DNA of 64,000 nt from Sordaria brevicollis (GCA_033439795.1 JAUTDP010000008.1:3100001-3164000), one strand, 5' to 3'; positions 1-11,920 are shown, numbered from the stretch's first letter. Made by a program: numbers and translations. Notes: a model not told the origin generated them from the sequence alone.

Positions 1-812
1 GTTGGAGGCCTAATGGTACCGAGCTTGGGCGCATAACCGGCCTCGTCTACCGTTTCGGACTCCACGTCGGAATCTCCGAGATACATCTGATAAGTCTTCT
101 TTTTCTTGCTCGAAAACAGAGACGGAAAAGGATGGCTCATGGAGCGTCGGTGGGCTGGTCTTTGAGCAGTCTGAGGACGAGCACCTGTAGAGCGGAAATC
201 CCCGTCTGATGGACTGGAGTCGTCAGCCTTGTTGGTATTGCTTTGGGCTGTGTTGCTCGTGATGCGCAAGCTGTTCAAGGCAGGGAGGTCAGGGACTCTG
301 GTGGCACTTCGAAATCGACCGGCAGTCGTGGCAGCATGAGGACGACGGACTTGGACGTTTGCTGTTGGTGGCCGATTTACGCTCACGTTCGGATTCACGT
401 TCCCGCCACCAGCGAAGTTGTTGCCGTTCCCGTTGCCGTAGCTCTGGTTCACGTTGTTTGTGTTGGTGATACCAGAGTTTGACGGTGGTGGTCCAAAGGC
501 ACGGTGCGACTGCGGAAACGGGTGCGGGTGCCACTGCGGATGCTGTTGCTGCTGCTGCGAGGATCCCTGTGACGATGGTCCCTGTGGATGCGGATGCGGA
601 TGCGGATGCGGATGGGGATGCTGGAGCTGATGCGGGAGCGGGTGCGAGTTGGCGTGGGAATCCACTCTACCGGGAAGTGGAAAAGGCCCCAAAGGCCAAG
701 AGGGCGGCGAAGTGTTCGAGACCGTCGGCGCCGTGGAAGGAGGCATGGAAGGGTTGTTGAAGTTCACGGTACCTTCCCGTGTAGGCCGTGTATGGGGGGT
801 ATAGGAGGTCAT
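1..812 (-). CDS. Hypothetical low-complexity protein, 5' part (runs off left edge)
   Basis: An open frame of 270 codons reads leftwards from an ATG at 812 to the window edge with no stop, so the C-terminus is missing. The protein opens MTSYTPHTRPTRE and is rich in Pro, Ser, Asn and Gln. A His-Pro dipeptide run is encoded by the GGATGC-type repeat near 588-625, followed by a short Gln run and Asn-Gly-rich sequence. A basic KKKKTYQ segment and an acidic DSDVESE segment lie near the edge. I recognise no domain. The absence of stops, the clean ATG and the typical Neurospora-like composition support a real gene; a shadow frame is unlikely because the plus-strand ORFs here are short. Function unknown; introns further downstream cannot be excluded. 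Confidence 0.6.
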   Translation of the reverse strand, partial: MTSYTPHTRPTREGTVNFNNPSMPPSTAPTVSNTSPPSWPLGPFPLPGRVDSHANSHPLPHQLQHPHPHPHPHPHPQGPSSQGSSQQQQQHPQWHPHPFPQSHRAFGPPPSNSGITNTNNVNQSYGNGNGNNFAGGGNVNPNVSVNRPPTANVQVRRPHAATTAGRFRSATRVPDLPALNSLRITSNTAQSNTNKADDSSPSDGDFRSTGARPQTAQRPAHRRSMSHPFPSLFSSKKKKTYQMYLGDSDVESETVDEAGYAPKLGTIRPP

Positions 813-2916
813 CTTGACGACCGAGCTTTCCAGTTTGAACTCTGCGTCTGTGTCCCTTGGAGGAGCTGAGTGTATAATAAGTCTAAATTATGGTGGCAAC
901 CACAACTCGGTTAGGAAATCATCCACAGGGCAACCGTCAATGACGGTGGCAACGTAATGTAGGCCAATGGTACCTTCACCAGGGGCTAGGCCTGGAACCA
1001 GTAATGACAAAGCTCAACAAGTGGAAGTAGTTGTAGCTGTGACCCGACAGCTCTTTTTGTTGTTGACTGGCTGGTAGGAGCAAAAGTGATCCAGCTAAAT
1101 GTCCTTGTAGTAAGGAAGTAAACAAAAAGGGGTGTATGATTCCAGATCGTATTTTCCAAGTATAGGTACCCTACTTAGGTAATCGCTTTTGGGTGTCCAA
1201 TGGTGTAGAGCTGCCGTGACCCTTTCCTTCCTATAATTCGAATCCCACAAGTCATATGATGACTATGTTGTTCGGTAGTTCGTAGCTAGGTACTCCAGAG
1301 TCGTCTGATATGCGATTTATGGCTTGAGATGAAACCTGTCGGCTACCAGAGGTTCGGCCCGCAAGGGAGAGATCGAAGCTAGACTGGAGAGATGACGGTC
1401 ATGGCAAGACGGGACGAAGGAGCGTGTGGGACACGAGTCGTTGAAGCTTCAGACGAAAGGTAAATAAGCTATTTCGAGCTATCACCTGTCTGGTTTCCGG
1501 TAGCTGACTTTGGCTTCGGTACAGTCGGGAATGTAAAGCAAGTATGGCGTAGCGAGAGTTGTTGAACACACAAGACAACGATCGGAACTGGATCGTGATG
1601 ATGGAAGAGAGGGAGAGTGGGAGGTAGGTGGAAGAAGTCGACTGGCGAAGGAAGATGTTGTCTGGTCACAAAGTGAAGATGGACAGAAAAAGACGGGACG
1701 CGGAGACAGGTTTGGATCAGGAAATCTGTCAAGGACGACGAGTGGATTCAACGAATGGACTGAGGCGGTGCTGCCATCAAGAATAAGCACAGCTGGAGGA
1801 GGTTTCAAGATGTTCGGAGAAAGACTGTAGCCGTGATGTTACACTCCTCCAAAAAAGCAACCTGCAAATGTGGTGTTACATAGGCCAGAGCTAGCTGCTG
1901 GTCACTGTCGGATTGCGGCAGCCTGACCTGTTAGCTCCATTTAGCTCTGTTGGCCAGCCCTGAGAGCTTTAACAGGAAGAGGTGACGGTTGGATGGGGCT
2001 GCAGGATGCACAGCCTGCCTTAGCCAAACGTCAAATAAAGTACTGCCATTTCTGTTAGCGGATCCCCGGAGGCAGACCCCAGGGAACCCCTTGGGAGATG
2101 CCGTAACGGTGTTGACGATGCTATTTTGATACAAGTCGATGTGACGACACTTGTGCGAGCCAAGAAAGACAAGAATGGAGCAACAAGCTTCAACGGCTCC
2201 GACCGAACGTTGCCATCTCAATATGTACCTGACTGTGCCCCTGGCATTGATCCACAGAGGTTCCTGGGTTGCGGTTTGGAACACAGGAATGAGTGACAGC
2301 AAGGGGCATCACCACTTGGGGTTTGAACTTGGCATAGTTCGAGGAATTGGATGAACTTCCAACGAAGCCAGCCTACGTCAGGGGTACCTCCAGTCACCAT
2401 CGGATACGCACAGTCCGGTCAGGTACATACATGATCCAGCAGGATCACCACGACACCAGCCGTTTCCCGTCCACATTTTTAAACAGCCGGGACAAGCTTC
2501 GGCTATGAACAAAGACAAGGCGACAAGGCCATAACCTAGCAGGAAGGAGGAAGAAGCCGTCACGAGGAACGCGGGGGCCAAGACCAATGGTGGTGTTGGT
2601 AACCTGGTGTAAGTCCATATATCAAAGTCCCAGCTCAGCCAGGGACAGCCCCCGTCCCAAAGGGGGTTTCAAGCCATGCCAAACGAGAAATGGTGATGGA
2701 GATTATTACGACGGGCGGTCCCTTTATCGGCCATCAAAATCATTCATCATTTCCAGCTAGGTTCCCATATCCATAAAAGGGCAACTTCCGGTTATGATCG
2801 ATTCTCGGTCTTCTCAGTTCACCATCTGCACCGAGCTTGAAGCAACCCACCTCTACCATAGCACCAACAAAAAGGAAGCCTAAATGGCAAGACGGGAGTT
2901 TCCTGTTTGAGCATTG
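813..2916. other. Intergenic region, no supported gene
   Basis: Upstream flank of the left-edge gene. It holds only short overlapping ORFs on both strands (for example minus-strand frames at 1482-1808 and 1931-2302) without recognisable domains. Base composition is ordinary, unlike the AT-rich element that follows. I see no RNA gene. Confidence 0.5.
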
Positions 2917-2918
2917 TA

Positions 2919-2991
2919 ACCGTGGGTGTGAGTTGGAGAAGCTACACCCACTCTCTTGCAGAGAGTGGGGGACAAAATTGAGGGACTGGCC
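2919..2991 (+). repeat. Left terminal inverted repeat of pogo-like element
   Basis: Starts ACCGTGGGTGTG directly after a TA. It contains a perfect 10-bp-arm hairpin at 2947-2969 and ends in GAGGGACTGGCC. It pairs with 6036-6123. A further shared GTCCGTGC block lies just inside at 3011-3018. This end is much less mutated than the element core. Confidence 0.8.
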
Positions 2992-3299
2992 AATTCAGAG
3001 GGACAATCAAGTCCGTGCATCAAATGTAGCCCTATTTCGATTTGTTAACAAAACGTATACAAATCGTAACCCAACTTCCCTATCTTAATATCCTCCTCTC
3101 GGAACCTACCGTTATTCGTAAATATAATATCGACCACCCTTATTTAATACCCCTATAATAATACAATTTTCTTCCTTTATTAATATTATAACGTACTGTT
3201 TAATATTCTAGCCTTTTTTCCTTATTTAATTAATGTATAATATTACCCTCCTAATAAGGGGAGAACGAATCCCCCCCTATCCGGGCAATTCGATAATTC

Positions 3300-5700
3300 T
3301 TATTTACTTAAGGTAAATAGTATTTACGCCGTATTATTAAATATAACGAAACGTAACGTTAACCGACTATTCGTAATACTACCTAAATATTTAAATATTC
3401 TCCCAACGTAGTAGGGAAATATTATAAAGCGTTACGAAATATAAATTACCCTAATTTAAAGGGCCGTATTATTAGTAAATTAAAAACCCTTAATGAAGTA
3501 AAAAATAAAGTTCTTGAGGTATATATTTACTAATTAACCGCTACTAGGGTAATACCCAATTATAATATTATAAAAAATACCGCGAATAGAATTTATACTA
3601 AGCGTATTATATTAATACCTCCTATTTCTAAAAAATAGTATAAAAAGTAGAAAGTAGACTACCTATAGTACTCTACTATTAAAATTAAACCTATTAAAAT
3701 TATATAATTATTTATACAATAATACGTCGATAACGTAGCCAAATTCTTTAATATCCTCGAACGCGCCGTTAATAAATATAAATTATATAAGTCTATAATA
3801 TAGAACGCTAATAAAACGGGTTGCCGTATAATTATATTTAATAATAACTTCGAAATTATAACCGTTATTATAAATAAAAAAAAAAAGGTTAATATAAATA
3901 TTATAAAAATTTATTAAATTCCCTAATACCCGGTTATTAATTTACTAATTATAATATATCTCTATATAAAATAAAGCCCGAAGTTATTGATTTAATTAAT
4001 TGTAAATCGGTTACGTTAATCGGTAAAGGAAACGTAATTAATTATTATCTCCCTCTCTTTACTATTTTCAAATAATAGCTAACCGAAAATATAACGGATA
4101 ATAACCTCAATAGTAACGCTTATTTTACCTAATTAAATATTACGTTTAATAATAATAATATTATAATAGATTAAATCCATTATTTTAATAAATACTCGTA
4201 GAAGTATTATATTATAGTCTAATCGAAAGGTCTTTACCTTCAAGGTAATAAAACCCTTAATTTTATAAAATAATTTAGTTATAATAAGGACTAATATAAC
4301 GAGGAGATAGGAATTTCTATATACGACCCGGACTAAATAAATAATATTATAAGATTTAAGACCCTATTAAACGAATATATTTACTATTTATTAATCCTAA
4401 ATTCCTTTTTTAATTATTATAATATTAATTTGTATAAATATTATTTATAGTTCGATATCCTTATTTTATTTCTCTTACCGTATAACTCCTACTTTCTTTA
4501 ACCTATAAATATTAATATCTTTCAACCGCTAAAAGTAATATATTAAAAACGGCTTAAGGAATATTTCCGTTTTAATAAATTACGCTTTAATTACGCCCAA
4601 TATACCGCGGGGTTATAAAATACCTAAGATTACGTATTCAAACGTATTAATATTTTTATTAATTTCGAAAAAATAGGCATTTTCCCGCTAAATTGAAAAT
4701 TAATTTTATCGAATCTACGTGCGAAATTAATTAGGAAAGATATAACTAAATAGCCAAAAATAATATTGTAAGAAGATCGATAGAAGGTTAATAATAATTC
4801 GCTTACTTTATTAATAACGAAACTAAATATCGATACGGGTAATTGCGATACGGAAACCGAAATAGCGTTTCGAACGGTCGAATTAAAATTTCAAAAAGGA
4901 ATATTAATATATAATTATTTAGAAAAATACCGGTTAGAACGCGCATAACGATTCGAATCCTTTAACGCGAAGAAATTTAAAAAACGTACTGTAAAATTAG
5001 AAGGATAATTAATAATTAATATTGCCGTTAAACGGGTATAATACGAAGTAAAAAGGAGGAATATTATAGAAATAATAACGGAGAGGAAGAAATAATTAAA
5101 AATAGTCGCAAAGGAGTAAAAGAAGGAATTAAATAAATTAAAAGATAAATAAAAGGTCGAAAAGAAGGACCCCGCTAACCGGGTAAGGAGTAACAAAAAT
5201 CGTTAGCGCTAACCTACTTTCGAAGAATAACTAGAAAAAAATAATTATAATATTAATTACCGCGACCTTAACGACCCCTATTACCTAATATAAGTTTATA
5301 ATAATAAAAAGGCGTTAATTTTTATAATCGATACCAATAAGACCGTTTTTATTCCCAACTCTATAATTAGACCGCTTAGCGAAATAGTTATTACTAATAA
5401 TAGCGCTTCTTTACCGCGTATATTTATTAGGGAGGATTCGTTAAATTCCGATTCTAATAGTTATAATAATAATAAAGAAGGATAAGGCGAAGGAGGGCTT
5501 AAATTATAGAAGAAAACGATTAAGACCATATTTACGGTCGATAGCGATTTTAATACCGACGATAATAGTAATAAAGAAGATAAAGAAGAGGGTAAAAAAA
5601 TAAAGTAAAAAGAAGAAGATTCGTTCTTCTTCAATATTATAACTTATAACCTAACTAATACCTAACCCCGCCCTATTATAAAAATTATTATTATTTTAAG
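3300..5700 (+). pseudogene. Pogo/Fot1-type transposase (DDE, CENP-B/jerky-like), RIP-destroyed
   Basis: Reading the plus strand through many TAA/TAG stops recovers family landmarks in the right order. Around 3800 is an N-A-N-K-T-G-C-R-I motif, equivalent to the NVDETGFRIG region. Around 4385 is LLILNSFFNYYNINL, equivalent to the second catalytic segment (LIxDGHxSH). Around 4450-4520 is a segment matching the CLPPHTSHLLQPLDV region. Near 4640-4700 is FKRINIFINFEKIGIFPLN, equivalent to the 'GFRxTGIWPLNP' block. A Lys/Glu-rich tail follows to about 5200. Boundaries are approximate because the reading frame is broken throughout. The original Asp/Trp/Gln codons have become Asn, stop and similar, as expected for RIP. 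No functional product is possible. Confidence 0.75.
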
Positions 5701-6035
5701 GAAATAGAAAATTCCTACTTTTGGAATTAATTTTAATCGTTAACGTAATAACGCGGCAAATTACGTATTCGAGGTTAGTGGTATCGAATTTACAACAATA
5801 CCAATTGTATATACTAAGATAATTACCGATATCCGTAAATTTTTCGAAAAACGAAAATAGTAATAGAAAGAGGAAAATCCTAGCAATACAAAGCAGTAAT
5901 TATTATCTAAAAATATTATAGCGTTGATTTTACATTATTAATTAAATACTATAACCATTTGGTATTGTTGACCTTATTCCTAACTTTGGGTGGTGTGCAC
6001 GGACCTCCGCACGGACCTCCCTATCCCTTTATTTT

Positions 6036-6123
6036 GGCCTATCCCTAAATTTTGTCCCCCACTCTCTACAAGAGAGTGGGTATTGCGTGCTCTCCAACTC
6101 TCAAAAAACCACACACCCACGGT
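6036..6123 (-). repeat. Right terminal inverted repeat of pogo-like element
   Basis: The reverse complement begins ACCGTGGGTGTG and carries the second copy of the 23-nt hairpin (6058-6080). Relative to the left copy it has an extra T-rich block after the first 14 nt and a different spacer before the hairpin. Two GCACGGAC motifs (5997-6004, 6009-6016) lie just inside. The following TA (6124-6125) is the target duplication. Confidence 0.8.
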
Positions 6124-8074
6124 TAACCCATGGCTTTTACCGATGGTTACCTTGGGGTTATCGATGCATGTTAAGGCAACCAAGTTGGATGGGACCCTGA
6201 ATACGAGGACAAGGGTCCCTGTGAACCAGTTGATCACCAGCCAAATCCGGTTTCTCCGCCCCTGTCACCATCGGTTACCATGGGGTTACCATGGGGTTAC
6301 CATGGGGTTACCATAGCGCACTGCACTAACAGCATGTGCCGAGCTAGAGGTTCCCTTCATCTTTCGTCCTTGTTGCCTTTTCTTCTCCTTGTGCAACATC
6401 ATCAAACTCCCAAAAAGGCGTCCCAGTTTTTGACGACGACGGCAACGGCGGCGACGACGACGGCAACGGCTTGAAACCCCACAGGCTGCCCCGCATTAGC
6501 AGTTGCAGCTCGCTTGATGCCCCTGTAAACCGATGTTGTCGCGGTTGCTGGGTTTAAAGGCTGCAGAGTTCTTGTCAATTTTCAACCAACGACAACGTCC
6601 TCATGACTTTCCTTCCTTTTGGTTCAAGCATGTCGCCAGCATGCTTTCGAAGAAAACCGTTCACGAGATCACAACTTGGTACCGGGTGAGGATAGGCCAG
6701 ACGAAGTCCATCAAAATTTATCGAACCGAGCATCAATGAGCACCGGGCACGTGTCCAGTGTAAAGTGCAGACACCTTGACTTCCACGCCGTGGACAGATC
6801 ATGTTGGCTCTCTTTAACTCGACGAGCATGGGAAGGTAATGTTGACTTCCTGTACCCGGAGACCGACACCTGCCGGACGACGGCCGAGTCCGGCTCTTGT
6901 ACGCCCACTCCGGAAGGTCCGGGCCGTTGCAAGCCGTTGGGTCCGTTAACCACCCCTCGTCACCCCCACCAGCTTGCCAGCTTGCCAGCTATCCCCCGGA
7001 CGGCCTTGCGATGAACGGGAGGGAACAAGTATACATACAAGACCGGACATCCCGGGCTTGATGGTGAAATATGTCTGTGGTCTGTCCTCTGGTTGGCCAA
7101 ACCAACGCCAATTTTGTTTCTCTCGTACTTTACAAGGCGAAGTCGGTGAACTCTGTCGTGTTGTGACAGTTTCTAAACAGCAAGACAGCGTGGACAGAGT
7201 ACCGGTACTCTAGAGGTAATTCACCATTGGCGTACAGACGGCGGACACGTGAAAGCGCAGACCAGCAAGGCCGTTAACAGCCATCGAGACAGGGGTGGTG
7301 CCTGCCGTATCACAAGCCGTTGCACAGCGATCATAGGCGGGAGGCGGGGAACATGCCCCTGGCACGGCGGGCAACAAGGACTGTAACAACCTGAACGATG
7401 GCGAGATGCTGGAAAAAGTCAAGAGCCATCGTATCGATTCTCCACCCAGACGGACCTTCTTCAAGACATGATGGCGGGCGAACTGACGACATGATCAGCC
7501 CGGAACCCGAAAGCTTTTTATTATTCGTGCAGAGGAAGGAGCGAGAGACAAGCAAGAACAGGACTTAGGTTGACTTTGGAACTACTGCACCCGTCGAGCC
7601 ATTGAGCCCTCACCATTGTGCCATCTCGACCGACATTTCCTCCATTCACTCTACAATTTCCATCCCGCTTCCTCTTCCTCCTTCAACATTCTTCTCCCAG
7701 AACAATAACTTTTTCCTTACATTTGATACCCCCATGGATACACAACACGTTTACTCTTCTCATTGATTGACATTCTACCGCTTCTTAGCCTAATCTAGTT
7801 CTACGTATATACCTTCTTCTTCTCGCTCTCTTCAGCATACATACGTACATACACACACTTGCTGGTGTTTGCCTACTTTTTGGCTGTCCTTCCTTTTCCC
7901 GTCCATACCGCTTTCGCAACACCGCGCTCCCCCATTCACCGTCTCTCGACATCACTTGGTCCTACGACAATTCCAGTCCTTCCCGCTGCTGCTACCGCTA
8001 CCGCGTATACGTTTACATCCGACGAACCCGACCCTAGGACAGAAACCAGGTCTGCGACGACCGCATCATCTGTT
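6124..8074. other. Intergenic region and 5' leader of the CHY/RING gene
   Basis: Base composition returns to normal at 6124. A 12-bp tandem repeat (GGTTACCATGGG units) lies at 6271-6315. Short ORFs such as 6619-7014 have no recognisable content. From about 7570 the plus strand is C/T-rich, typical of a fungal promoter and 5' leader. The frame in front of the ATG at 8075 is open back to 7859 but contains no ATG, so it is treated as leader. Confidence 0.5.
6271..6315 (+). repeat. 12-bp tandem repeat
   Basis: About 3.7 copies of a GGTTACCATGGG unit, the first slightly diverged. Related GGTTACC blocks lie nearby (about 6141-6160), suggesting local expansion. Confidence 0.85.
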
Positions 8075-10821
8075 ATGGCTACCTTGGTCTCCGATTTGCT
8101 TCGAGGAGCACAACGACAAGTTCGACGACTCTCCTCAGGGCTCGCCACTGAAGAGCCCGATATACCCACGCCGTCTTCCAATTCGCAACATCAGAGAACA
8201 AGATCGAATGGGTCGGTCCTGCCCGAGCCTGTTTTCGAGGAGGAAGAGGAGGAGAATACCAGAAAAAGTTTAGAAGGAAATGGTGGCAGGTCGGAAGCCC
8301 AACCGGCGGATATCGCAAATACGTTCGCACCAGACAACGCTGTTCCAAACTCGCAATCGACAGTGGAAGAAGGCGCCAATGTCGCATCCGCCAATCCAGA
8401 ACTAGAGAATGTAGGACAAGAACCAGTTCCGCCAACGTCCGCAGCAGTAAACGATGCAACGCCGCCAGCTCAACCAGCCTTGACTTCACCGATATCTGCC
8501 CCGGCGCCAGAATGGACCGCCCAAGCAACCCAACAGGGCCTCCTCGGCCTTCCCATTCTCCCATCCCGTATGGACTCCGACGCTCGATCACAAACCGGGG
8601 AGCTACCAGAAGATGACGGCAAAAGCGCATTGAGGAAGAGGATACAAGCGATCCAGAACCAGGCCGACATCTTGCCGGCACTCAAGGCGCAGCTGATACA
8701 CCAGGTCATGACGGAAGACTATTATCAACACTCTCCACATGCGCATGATAGCGCCATGGGAATGCGCCCAGAGTCGCCCAGTGGTCGGAGCGTGCGCAGT
8801 GTGCACAGCGTCAAGAGCGCCCGTAGTGCGCAAAGCCATGGCCGCGAACACTCATCGAACAGGGATCGTGATTCTTTCGGCCCGCTGCAAACGGCCTTCA
8901 AGTTTTGGAATCCTCTCGGAGGCGAAGGCGGATCTGGCGATGACGATGCCATGCATATTCACGTTACCGAGGAAGACCTCAAGCCGACCTATGTTCCCAA
9001 AGCTGTGCAGAAACGCAATGAAAACGGTCCGCGGGAAGTCGACATCGCTCGCGCAAATGCGATGGCGCAGGGAATACAGCACGAGGAAGAAATTGACGAG
9101 GTTGACGAGAACGGCCAGCCGATTCTCAGACTTGGTTGCAAGCACTACCGGCGCAATGTAAAGCTGCAATGCGCCGCCTGCGATCGGTGGTATACATGCC
9201 GGCTTTGTCACGATGAGGCCGAAGACCACACTCTGCCGCGAAGGGATACACGCCACATGCTGTGCATGTTATGCGGTCGCGCCCAAAAGGCATCACATAC
9301 TTGTGTCGGCTGTCACCAGTCGGCGGCCTCTTACTATTGTAATATTTGCAAATTGTGGAACGACGATCGCAACAAACCCATTTACCACTGTAACGATTGT
9401 GGACTCTGTCGAGTTGGGCTGGGCCTTGGTAAAGACTTCTTTCATTGTAAGGTGAGTTGCTTGGAACCTCACTGATGAAGATGACCCCTTTGGCTCAGCA
9501 CGTATTGACCGTTCTTGGTGAACAGAAATGCTCAGCATGTGTTTCCACGAGCACCGAGCACCGATGTATCGAGCGGTCAACCGACTGCGACTGTCCTATC
9601 TGCGGCGACTATCTTTTCAACTCTCCGCGACCGGTTGCCATCATGCCATGTGGCCATACTATCCATAAACACTGTTTCGATGTGCACCAAATACGATCGT
9701 ACAAGTGTCCGATCTGCAATAAGACCTGTATCAACATGGAGATTCACTTTCGTCAGCTCGACATTCTTATCGCCACTCAGCCCATGCCCGATGAGTATCA
9801 GGACGCCCGAGCCGTCATCTCATGCAACGATTGCAGCGCAAAAAGTCAGACACGCTACCACTGGTTGGGACTAAAGTGCTCAGTTTGTCACTCGTACAAC
9901 ACGGTTGAGCATAGGTTGCTCCATATGCCTGGCGTTAATGGCGAGGAGGAGCAGTCTCGAAGGGCTGCCAGTGGGCCGAATGGTGTCAACGAAGGAGTGC
10001 AGGCAACGAACGCTCTGCCAGTTGCCGTTGATGAGCGTCTTCTTACGAACGCGGGAACGGTCAGCGGTAGACGACCATCAGTCACAAATACGCGAGGACG
10101 GGATCCTCGATGCGTTGACGTAACAAGACAACAGCAGAGTATTTTCCTCTCCGACCCCGTCTCACCACCACGGCGTTCAGCCCTAGCCGGTCTATTCGCC
10201 AACCGGAACCGACCCTCCTCCGCGGACCACCCACAGACACCCACCACATCGGCCAACCTCGCGTCAACATCCTCGCCATCCGGCTTCCTTCCTCGCCCTT
10301 CTTCCTTTGCTCCTTCCTCCCCAGCGGCTACGGCAGCCGCCGTCCTTGCCTCGGCTGCTGCATTTGTTGGGTTCGGCAATTATTCAGCATCTGCTCCTTC
10401 CGGCCCGGCTGCGGCCAACGGCACCACAATCCCAGAACGGGCTATCCCGGGGATGACAGCAGCAAGAGCGACAAGGAGAAGAACAAGAGGCAGATCCGTC
10501 AACGAAGCTGCAGGTGTAACGATGGCAGGTACCGACTATAACTCGGACGACTATACGGACGACGACCAAGAAAGTCGATGGGGAGAGGATATGGTCACGC
10601 TGGAAGACGTTCTTGGGTTCTTGGGCAGGTCGCCAAGGAGGCTGGTTCCTGTTCCTGGGGATGGAACTACTTCTATTAGGGACCTAATAGAAGAAGAGGA
10701 CGAGGATGAGGATGAAGAGGATGACAGTGACGATGAAAGCGACAAAGATTATGATCCTGATGAAGAAGAGGAGGAAGGCGAGCATGGGGGATTTGAACTT
10801 GACTTGATTGGTCATAGGTAA
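8075..10821 (+). CDS. CHY zinc finger / RING finger E3 ubiquitin ligase (RCHY1/Pirh2 type)
   Basis: Spliced protein of 890 aa: exon 1 8075-9451, exon 2 9526-10821, with a 74-nt GT..AG intron. The splice joins FFHCK to KCSAC, which completes the CTCHY finger. Order: a disordered N-terminal half; CHY-type finger from about residue 352 (GCKHYRRN...CxxC); CTCHY finger about 400-465; RING-H2 about 482-525 (CPIC, PCGHTIHKHC, CPIC); and the C-terminal zinc ribbon about 563-585 (CNDC...LGLKCSVC..YNT). This is the exact module order of Pirh2/RCHY1 ligases, which transfer ubiquitin from an E2. The family's core is about 260 aa, so the first 350 residues and the Ser/Ala-rich, very acidic C-terminus (a Glu/Asp run near 10690-10790) are fungal extensions. 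Start: first ATG in frame (MATLVSDLL). Substrate unknown. Confidence 0.9.
9452..9525 (+). other. Intron of the CHY/RING gene
   Basis: GTGAGT donor at 9452, CTGAT-like branch region, acceptor AACAG ending at 9525. Phase 0 on both sides. An earlier CAG at 9498 would not give the conserved KCSAC join. Confidence 0.85.
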
Positions 10822-11044
10822 ATGACTGGATGACGAGCACAAGAAGGGAAAGGCAAAGGGTAATGGCAAGGGAAAGAAAGGGCTGGACAGCCAACCAACA
10901 TTCGTTGCATGCATTCAAGGACAGGCAAAAAAAAAGAGTAATAGGGAATAGCACAGCTATCATACAGCATCTCTTCTCACGATATATACCTTACAATGGC
11001 ATTCTCCTTGGTCTATCATGGTCTTCTCGGCGTCTTTCTTGTTC

Positions 11045-11045
<1 letters not shown>

Positions 11046-11118
<73 letters not shown>
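11046..11118 (+). repeat. (CTGT)n microsatellite
   Basis: About 18 uninterrupted copies of the tetranucleotide CTGT/GTCT downstream of the CHY/RING gene. Confidence 0.95.
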
Positions 11119-11896
11119 ACATTGCACTTGTTTGGAAATGAGGGTGCTAGGGCATCGTACAGGTATGTACCTTGATAGCGCATGAATTAGGGGTTCTGTT
11201 TACATATCTGATTCAACTCGATGCAGGAGATCTCATCCAAAGATTTTGAATAAATCGGTGCGGTTTGTAAAAAAAAAGACATTATTTTAGCAGGCCGCCT
11301 TTTGGATGCAACGTCTAGCAGTCGTGGCTCTCCAGAAGCCATCCTTATGCCATGCTCTAGTCTATATACTTACTTTTGAATATTCGATTTTCTTGACGTC
11401 GTCAAAACTTCTATATCTTCGGGAAAATAGGCCCGCGAAACAAAGACAATAATATGACATACGTGGCTCATATTCACTATCAAATCAGTGAATATAGGAA
11501 AAGTTTTGTTCGGCTTCAATCCTAGGGCACTTTAGGTCTTCTAAAAGGTCATCTTATTTTCAGACCGCAAGATTGGGTTTCTTAAAAGTTTTGAATTTTA
11601 TTAGGAAGACATATTTGTGAAGAGGATTGTGAATAAGTCCAATTGGGAAGTTTTCAAGACAGTCGAGTTGCTTGAATGAGGATACAGTCGAAATTGTGAA
11701 GAGAGCAAGATGGAGATGAAGCAGATATGATTGGCGGTGGTCAAGGTGGCTGGCTCTTACAGAATTCAAGAAATTTGTTAAGCGGGTAAAGTCGCAAATG
11801 TGGCCCTACGACCTAGACCTAGAGGCATTTAATTCTCTCCTGATTCAGCCTACCTAGCTGACTGCCTACGGATACCTCTTAGGTAACTACCAAAGG

Positions 11897-11920
11897 CCCC
11901 CCCCCCCCCCCCCCCCCCCC
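11897..11920 (+). repeat. C homopolymer, 24 nt
   Basis: An uninterrupted run of 24 C in intergenic DNA. Runs of this length are prone to sequencing-length error. Confidence 0.9.

Larger units (their letters stand above)
2919..6123 (+). mobile_element. RIP-mutated pogo/Fot1-like DNA transposon, about 3.2 kb
   Basis: The two ends are inverted copies of each other. The left end (2919-2991) and right end (6036-6123, reverse complement) both begin ACCGTGGGTGTG and share a 23-nt hairpin (2947-2969; 6058-6080) and the block GACAAAATT. The right copy has short insertions. Both ends are flanked by TA (2917-2918 and 6124-6125), the target duplication of the Tc1/mariner/pogo superfamily. The interior (about 3100-5980) is extremely AT-rich, full of TA and nearly devoid of CA/TG, as RIP leaves it. 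Translating the plus strand through the stops gives pogo/Fot1 transposase motifs (see the pseudogene entry). At 3.2 kb it is longer than classic Fot1 (about 1.9 kb). Confidence 0.8.

Noticed and set aside
1190..1255. Possible tRNA (TTCGAATCCC block)
   Set aside because: The T-arm-like sequence is present, but acceptor and anticodon stems do not pair.
4915..5196. 93-codon minus-strand hydrophobic ORF
   Set aside because: Reverse reading of the RIP-mutated Lys/Glu-rich transposase tail; AT-rich codons mimic a membrane protein.
6619..7014. 131-codon plus-strand ORF
   Set aside because: No domain, overlapped by frames on the other strand, no splice or promoter support.
7859..8074. N-terminal extension of the CHY/RING frame
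   Set aside because: No ATG in this stretch; the frame is open by chance in a C/T-rich leader.
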